Shown here: piece after piece, positions 18,100-24,052 of the stretch
Position numbering within the stretch: position 1 is the stretch's first letter
Layout of the letters: each line of letters begins with the position of its first letter
Position numbers and translations under genes: made by a program
The notes under the pieces: model-generated
Seen by the model: only the letters and a program-made list of their open reading frames with translations
Told to the model about the DNA's origin: nothing
Database searches by the model: none
Assembly: GCA_054661495.1 (NCBI GenBank)
Contig: BAAFSQ010000150.1
Coordinates: forward strand, 1-24,052
Length of the DNA: 24,052 nt
Source: Zygophlyctis sp. KS116
Lineage: Eukaryota; Chytridiomycota
Direction: 5' to 3'

Positions 18100-19323
18100 C
18101 TAATCCAAATTTAATTTTTGATGAATTTGTTCATAATTAGCAGCATTTCGTTTTATAATATCCACGACAGGGCCCAGTAATCGAACAAATGCTTTTTTTC
18201 CAAGAGTGGCACATTTCAATTTTCCTTTTGCGGTGATAGTAGCTTTTCTAGGTTGATCCAAGAGGAGTGCCAATTCTAGACTTTAACACTTAAAAAATTA
18301 CCTCCAAAATAATCTCCCTTTTTCAGAGAATGCATCTGATGCTCAACACCATCTGAATCAGCCTGTGTAACAATGGCTTCTCCGGATTCAATTATATAAA
18401 AGTTGTCACCTGGATCTCCTTGCTTCATTATAACATGCCCGTCTTCAAAAGTAACAGATTCAAGAGCGTCAGCAATCTTATGACGCTCATAAGGTTCTAA
18501 AGAGAGCAAAAGAGGGACTTCTTCTAGGAAAGATTCATACATTCGAAGTTTTCGAGAAGTAATTTCCATCAAAATACGTCTAAAGGTGACTCGGTCCAGA
18601 GCCCAAATAACAGAATCCTTTGTAGCAACAACAGTTGCCGCTCTAGGAGCATTATACATGAGAGCCAACTCTCCAAAACTACCGCCACCTTCATATTCAG
18701 TAACTTTGACTGGTGGATTTCCATTTCTAGAAACAAAAACATCCAATGCCCCCTCTTCAACGACATAAAAGAAATCACCAATTCCACCCTGTTTAATAAC
18801 TTCTTCACCAGACTTGACCTGCTTTTCAGCCATGGCATTGACAACATCAACATACTGTTCTTCGTCTAGAGATCTAAATAAGAAATTTCCTCTGATAGCA
18901 ACCTCGATCCGTTTTTTTTGTTCGTCCGATTTTGGAATGACAACTTTTTCATAGTCTTTGTCTAAAGTAGGAGCCATAGATTCTGCAGATACAGAAGTTC
19001 TGCGACCTCTATTATGATTGGCTGGAGGTGGAGTTGGTGCCTTATCTTCTTCCTCATCCTCCATATCGTCATCGTAAGCAGGGTTATCTTCTGTATTATC
19101 TTGTGCTGGTGCCAGTTCAGTATTGACAACTTGCTTTGGTTCTCCTATGATTAATATCCATGCTTATACCTTTTTTGTCAATCAATTTCTTATCAAAGTA
19201 ATTGGCGCAGAATTGGTAAATGTCCTTTGGTTGAGCTCTTAAAATTTCTCTATTCAAGTCCTTTAAAATCTCTGGAAATCCTGGAGGGACTGAAAATTGG
19301 TCTGGGTTAAACTTCTCAGCCAT
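18100..19323 (-). CDS. BCY1: cAMP-dependent protein kinase regulatory subunit
   Basis: This subunit binds and inhibits the PKA catalytic subunit until cAMP is bound. Exons 19170-19323, 18302-19144 and 18100-18275 give 390 aa; the introns are 25 and 26 nt. Residues about 17-49 form the dimerisation/docking helix pair (ILKDLNREILRAQPKDIYQF). An acidic linker follows, then the inhibitor site RRTSV at 99-103, whose serine makes it a phosphorylatable type II-like substrate site. Domain A has the phosphate-binding cassette FGELALMYNAPRAATV; domain B has FGELALLLDQPRKATI, interrupted by the second intron inside the cassette. The cassette arginine and glutamate are present in both, so both sites should bind cAMP. 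Length is close to yeast Bcy1. Confidence 0.97.
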
Positions 19324-19451
19324 TTTTAAAAAGTAAACGTCACTTTCTAAATCTTCCGATCAAAACACGCGGCCGAGCCATCTAGTCGTGGTCAGACTGC
19401 CTTGCCCGATAAGACCAGCGCGCATAAGTTGTCGGATACTCGCAAATTAAA
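19324..19451. promoter_or_regulatory. PKA-R/Arp1 divergent intergenic region with GC-rich core
   Basis: This 128-nt spacer sits between two start codons. Its middle (about 19366-19434) is clearly GC-richer than the surrounding DNA and contains CGCGGCCG and GCGCGC, flanked by AT-rich sequence on both sides. A TGACGTTT (minus strand, about 19335-19342) resembles a CRE half-site. I tested the GC-rich core for a tRNA by eye and found no proper A or B box. It is presumably a shared promoter or 5' UTR. Confidence 0.4.
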
Positions 19452-20701
19452 ATGAATCAGCCTGTAGTCATTGATAATGGATCAGGGGTCATCAAAGCTG
19501 GTTTTGCTGGTCAAGATCAACCAAAATGTTTCTTTTCTTCATGCATTGGAAGACCAAAATACTTGCCGATCATGGTAAATGTTGAATTTTAAAACTATTA
19601 GGCTGGTGCGACTGAGGAAGAATTCTTTATTGGTAAACGTGCACAGGAATTAAGGGGATTATTGTCCCTTTATTATCCTATGGAACATGGAAGAGTTGAA
19701 ACTGAAAGGGGATGGGAAGCAATGGAAAGGATATGGTCGTGGTTATATTCTGAAGAATTAAAATGTGAGCCAGAAGAACATCCAGTCTTGCTCACTGAAG
19801 CACCTCTAAATCCTAAAAAACAGAGGGAAATTGCGGCACAATTGTTTTTTGAAACTTTTAATGTTCCATCAATGCATATATCAATCCAGGCTGTGTTAAG
19901 TTTGTAGGTGATTTTAATATTAATGATAGATACGCATCAGGGAGAACCACGGGGATTGTGTTGGATTCTGGAGATGGGGTATCACATACTGTCCCTGTTT
20001 ATGAAGGATTTGCAGTGCCAAATGCTATTCAAAGGATTGATCTTGCTGGAAGAGATGTTTCTGAATATTTGAGTCTTTTATTAAGAAAATCGGGATCGGT
20101 TTTTCAAAGTTCGGCTGAAAAGGAAATTGTGAGACTAGTAAAAGAAAAAACTTGTTATGTTGCAGGTAATGTTTTAAAAGAAGAAAAGGATAAAATTGGA
20201 AAGTTTGATGATTTCGTTTTGCCAGATGGTAAAGTTATAAAGGTATTTTTGAAAATATAATTTGTTAGATTGGGGCTGAAAGGTTTCAAGCACCCGAAAT
20301 ACTATTTAATCCTGAGATTGCAGGATTAGAAATGACTGGAGTTCATCAAAATCTAATTGATTCAATACAGCGAACTGATGTCGATTTAAGGAGGTCATTG
20401 TATTCAAACATTGTATTATCTGGAGGATCGACTCTATTTAAAGGTAATTTATTCATTTCGAAATTAATAATAGGATTTGGAGATCGCCTTTTATCGGAAA
20501 TCAATAAAATCGCTCACAAAGATGTAAAAATAAAGATTTATGCGCCCCCTGAACGAAAATATTCAACCTGGATTGGTGGATCTATCCTGGCATCACTAAG
20601 TAAATTATCATTTTTAAAGTCTAGGTACGTTCAAGAAAATGTGGGTTACAAATGAAGAATACCAAGAGGACCCAGGAATAATTCATAAACGATTTTTTTA
20701 A
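19452..20701 (+). CDS. ARP1: Actin-related protein 1 (centractin, dynactin)
   Basis: Arp1 forms the short filament of dynactin, the dynein cofactor. Exons 19452-19574, 19602-19903, 19930-20242, 20269-20443, 20474-20599 and 20625-20701 give 371 aa; the five introns are 25-30 nt. It is Arp1, not actin, by [91 protein letters not shown], and the C-terminal [20 protein letters not shown]-binding motifs ([18 protein letters not shown]) are intact. Human Arp1 is 376 aa. Its presence implies cytoplasmic dynein transport. It converges on eIF3a with a 21-nt gap. Confidence 0.97.
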
Positions 20702-20722
20702 AAAGAATATAATAGATTTATT

Positions 20723-23700
20723 CTATTTTTTACGTTGATGAGGAGGAACCCATTTTCCATCTGGCTTGGATTCTCCAGAAGAGCTGTTTTCTTTTGGTTT
20801 GGTAATAGCAGAGTATGGGGTCGATGCAGCAACTTCACGAGGCGGAGCATATTTTCCTCGAACTTTGGAATCCGTCGCTAGAGGAGGGGCGGCAGATGAT
20901 ACAACTTCTCTTCGAGGAACATATTTTCCAGCTGAAATTTGTGGGGAAGATACAGCGGCATCACGAGGTGGGACATACTGGCCATTAGAATCTTCAACTC
21001 TTGGAGCGATAGTAGCTGATGCGCTTATCCTGCCACTTGGACGCCATGCTTTATTTTTTTCTTCCATGAGGCGATCTTTTTCTAGTTGTGCAGATTCATC
21101 ATCCTTCTGTGATTTCAAACTTAATAGTCTTTCCTCTTCTTCTCTTGCCTTTTCTAATATGTTAGTTTCAAAGAGCAATTACTCTCTTTTTCTAAATTTC
21201 TAGCGGCCTCCTCCTCCTCTTTCTTCTCCCGCTCCGCAAGCAAAATCTTATGCTCTTCTCTGCGCTTCTTCTTTGCTTCTTCCATGTTAATGTCCATTTG
21301 AGCTTTCTTGATTTTGAATTCCTCTTCTCTTTTTTTCATTATATTTTTCTTATAAGATAGATAATCGTCATGCATAACCTTGAGTCGGCTCTTGATCTCC
21401 ATATCTTTTTCGTACTGCAATTTTGAAGCTTTTAAATCAGCTTTGCACTTGGCTTCGTAGGTTTCTTTATCCAGTTTCTGCTGATTTTTATAATCCTCGA
21501 TCAGATGAATTATTTCCGATTTTCTATTAGCCCTTTCAAGGTGGTCATTTTTCTTGATCAGCATCTTGGATTTAAGTTGCAAATCTTTGCGTTCCTTTTC
21601 TAGCTGTTGGAATTGAAGCGCTTTCAATTTATCAGTATCAAGACTTTCGAGCTCCTTTTCGAATAAATAATCTAAATCATACCTCTTTGTTCACCTTAAT
21701 ATTTTTATCCATTAATTCTTGCGCCAATTTTTCGGCTAGCTTCATAGCTTCAGCCTTTTCAATATCCTTTCGTTGTTGAATCATCCTTTCGTTTTCACGG
21801 CGCTTGGTTTCTTCTTCCAGTCTGATTCGCTCAGCTTCGAGATCTTTTTGGAGTTTAAGGCTGCGAACTAAGTGTTCCTCTCGCTCCTAGATAATTAAAA
21901 ATATCAATCCTAAATACCTTTAATGAGGCTTCCATTTCCCGAAGCTGTTTCTTTTTATCAATCAGAAGCAATCGAGTGGCCGCAGAAGCTTGCTCTTTTT
22001 TTAAGTCAATGGATTGGCATTTGACCTTACTGACTGGTTCTCTTTTATCTGAACTATAAGCCAAAACATCTGAAAGATTTCCCGACAATGATCTTATGTA
22101 TGATACTATAGAATTCAGCGCCTTTTTCTTAGAGGTTATATTTAAATTTATGGATACCTTGCATGTGCCATTATAATTTTCCAGTTCTGAAAATTCATTG
22201 CAGAAAGTAAGCGACTTATCCAAGTGATTGATTCTTATATTAAACTCCCGTTTCTGGCAGCCCTTTAATATAAATTTCTGGATACGAAATGAATCATAAT
22301 CATATGGCTTAGGAAATGATGCTAACTTAACTACAAAATCTAGACTTAATGTTGCATAAACTTGGGAAAGCTAATTCTTAATTCATCAAAAACTTACTTG
22401 ATGAAGAAGTCTCGTCAAGACAACATTGTGCAAGGGCTTGACATATTTTTCAAACTCTTCTTTTGTAGCTAAAAACTCTAGAATGGGTGCAATCTTTTGA
22501 CAAATCAGCAAGGGGTGAAAATCAACCTCCAAGATTTTCACAAGATTTTTCAGCTCTGGATATACTCTTGAAAAAATATTGCTTCCAAGCTAAAAATTTA
22601 GAGACTTAAACATACAGCTTCTCTCATTAATTGCTCTCTTGTTGGCACTTTTTCCGCTCGAAGCAAATTAATAAATCGTCTATCTCTTCCTTTATCAACT
22701 TGATACACAAATGGGTTATCACTAGGAGTTTTGCCCATTCCTAATGGTATTGCCAAAGCGGATATCAATACCAAAGAAGCCATCTTTTCTAATTCCTGGG
22801 CTGATAAATTCTTATTTGTCTGAACAGTTTCATAATATTTATTCCAAGCAGCAGCATGAAATAGATAATTTTCTCCTACCATAAAAGTTCTGGCCAAATT
22901 CTCATAGTAACTAGCCATCATAAAAGGTTTTGAAGGACGATTAGATGCAGAAAGAAGAGATTGAATATCCTCTGTAGTTCTAAATGCTTCCTGCCAAAGC
23001 TCAAGCTGTGTAGCTGCATTTAATTGTACAAAACGCATATCTAAATATCTCTGCAATGTTTCCAAATCATTTAAATTGATTCCAAAGCTCTGATTAGAAT
23101 ATTTACTTGCATTTGCTAAATGCTGCCTTAACAATTCACACAATCTTTTAAATTCCGTCTTTCTACCATATTGTAAACAAAACCCAAAAGCTTCAATACC
23201 AATTTGCTAAATTTATCAAATTTCAAGAAATATACCTGATAAAGAACTTCTAATCTAGCATTATTTCTTAATGTATCCAAAGCGATCCTATATGTTTCCC
23301 ATAAAAACTTGACCCATGGAGTAACCACTTCCTTATCTTTTCTTTCCTTGTATTCTGCTGAAACTGTAGATAACATTAGTGATTCTGGTGTTTCTAGGGC
23401 TTCTAAATCCTCCACTGTATCTAAATTAATCGCATCAACTATATTCTGCGCCTCTTTTACTTTTTTAGCCGCATCATTTATCAGTTTCTTTATGACTGTT
23501 TCCAATGTATTAACAGATACATTAAGCATGATATTTTTATAGAGATGCAATCCTTCCTTGATCATTTTTCCCTTTTGCAAGTTTACTCCCAGCGATACAA
23601 ATTTAAGCATGATCGGCTCTAATATTGCAAGTGGAGCAGAACGATGTCTTCTTGATGAAATGATATCTTGTAAAAGATTAAAAGCAGCAGCCGGTTGCCC

Positions 23701-23782
23701 CACTGCAATCAATTCTAAATATTAACATTAATGCATTACCATCTGCTCTCTTGAGTGCATTTTCTGGCTTTTGGTACATCAT
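20723..23782 (-). CDS. TIF32: Translation initiation factor eIF3 subunit a
   Basis: This is the largest core subunit of eIF3, scaffolding the 43S preinitiation complex. Eight exons (23740-23782, 23236-23714, 22616-23206, 22398-22589, 21918-22370, 21683-21886, 21183-21654, 20723-21153) give 954 aa, close to yeast Tif32. The seven introns are 25-31 nt. The N-terminus MMYQKPENALKRADELIAVG is the invariant eIF3a start; there are two adjacent ATGs and I used the first. The PCI region covers roughly residues 330-500 (for example YDYDSFRIQKFILKGC, FNIRINHLDKSLTF). A long charged coiled coil follows (LDTDKLKALQFQQLEKERK). The tail carries four spaced copies of a YVPPR-like motif and ends GKWVPPHQRKK. 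The upstream 197 nt holds a direct repeat. Confidence 0.97.
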
Positions 23783-23852
23783 TTTAAACAAGATTAAAAA
23801 ATGGAGCCAAAGTAGGTTGAGCAGTGGCGCTTCCTTCCTAGACTTGACCTTA

Positions 23853-23946
23853 TTGAATCCATAGCCTTCCCATACAAAGTAAACACCTACGACCAATCTT
23901 AGTCAAGGTTGAATCCATAGCCTTCCCATACAAAGTAAACACCTAC
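23853..23946. repeat. 38-bp direct repeat, period 56 bp
   Basis: Two identical 38-nt copies occupy 23853-23890 and 23909-23946, separated by 18 nt. Both begin TTGAATCCATAGCC and end AAACACCTAC. Each contains GTAAACA, a forkhead-type core. They lie in the 197-nt divergent spacer between the eIF3a and urease start codons, so they could be regulatory or a recent local duplication. Confidence 0.9.
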
Positions 23947-23979
23947 TAACCAACGCTGTGGACATTTGCTATAGTCAAG

Positions 23980-24052
23980 ATGCTCCCTAGAGAATTGGAT
24001 AAATTGGCGATTTCACAAGTTGGGGGCATTGCACAGGAGAGACTGGCGAGAG
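23980..24052 (+). CDS. ure1: Urease, N-terminal fragment (cut by window edge)
   Basis: The last 73 nt form an open frame starting with an ATG at 23980 and reading MLPRELDKLAISQVGG then IAQERLAR. This matches the gamma-domain start of ureases, whose consensus is PRE.DKL.....G..AQ.RLARG. Fungal and plant ureases are single chains of about 840 aa beginning with this gamma-like domain, so the rest should lie beyond the right edge. Urease hydrolyses urea to ammonia and CO2 using two nickel ions inserted with UreG, whose gene is at the left of this window. The fragment is short, but the motif match and open frame are convincing. Confidence 0.8.
   Translation, partial: MLPRELDKLAISQVGGIAQERLAR

Noticed and set aside
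19335-19342. CRE site upstream of the PKA regulatory subunit
   Set aside because: Only a half-site (TGACG), common by chance; noted but not claimed.
19366-19434. tRNA gene in the GC-rich spacer
   Set aside because: No proper A box, no B box of the GGTTCGA type, and no seven-base acceptor stem on either strand.
1-24052. Transposons, viral remnants, CRISPR arrays, rRNA genes
   Set aside because: No transposase, reverse transcriptase, terminal repeats, spaced repeats or rRNA-like sequence was seen on either strand.

Overview
This is eukaryotic nuclear DNA: an AT-rich, extremely compact stretch with 17 recognisable protein genes (one cut by the right edge) packed into about 23 kb. Nearly all are split by spliceosomal introns of only 25-37 nt. 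I placed about 74 introns by eye; 14 are exactly 25 nt and none is shorter. Intergenic gaps run from a 4-nt overlap to about 200 nt. The gene set (fungal-type urease system, CCR4-NOT subunit, PKA regulatory subunit, RhoGDI, dynactin Arp1, eIF3a with a yeast-like N-terminus, mitochondrial protease and ribosomal protein) plus two axonemal proteins points to a flagellate, mitochondriate, genome-reduced opisthokont. A zoosporic early-diverging fungus such as a Rozella-like cryptomycete is the best guess. That placement is an inference; no marker here fixes the species.

Layout. Positions 1-818 are poorly resolved (a TAA microsatellite and possible exon fragments). 819-1752 (+) is an RWD-like protein gene with one unresolved splice junction; its stop overlaps the stop of ureG (1749-2525, -). 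ureG diverges across 23 nt from the translation release factor eRF3 (2549-4387, +), which ends 3 nt from a coiled-coil/WD40 gene (4391-5898, -). That WD40 gene is the last of six same-strand genes spaced 19-53 nt apart: WD40, CFAP161, CFAP119/CLAMP-like, mitochondrial m-AAA protease, an unknown propeller-like protein, and a circularly permuted mitochondrial GTPase (ending at 13317). CCR4-NOT subunit 3 (13340-15304, +) and mitochondrial bL12m (15356-15864, +) follow. RhoGDI (15869-16482, -) and CDT1 (16534-18061, +) share a 51-nt promoter with three tandem G1/S-type motifs. Then come the PKA regulatory subunit (18100-19323, -), Arp1 (19452-20701, +), eIF3a (20723-23782, -), a direct repeat, and the first 73 nt of the urease structural gene (23980 to the right edge, +).

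Themes. Urease and its GTPase chaperone UreG lie within 22 kb of each other, so the nickel urease pathway is present. CFAP161 and the CLAMP protein sit side by side and argue for a motile flagellum. Release factor eRF3 (with overlapping PAM2 motifs), CNOT3 and eIF3a cover translation termination, mRNA decay and initiation. The m-AAA protease, the permuted GTPase and bL12m serve mitochondrial protein quality and mitoribosomes, and these genes carry few introns.

The most notable oddities are: a ureG intron that must end in TG instead of AG; convergent genes whose stop codons overlap or lie 3-4 nt apart; divergent genes with 22-23 nt between start codons; and the tandem SBF/E2F-like sites in front of CDT1.
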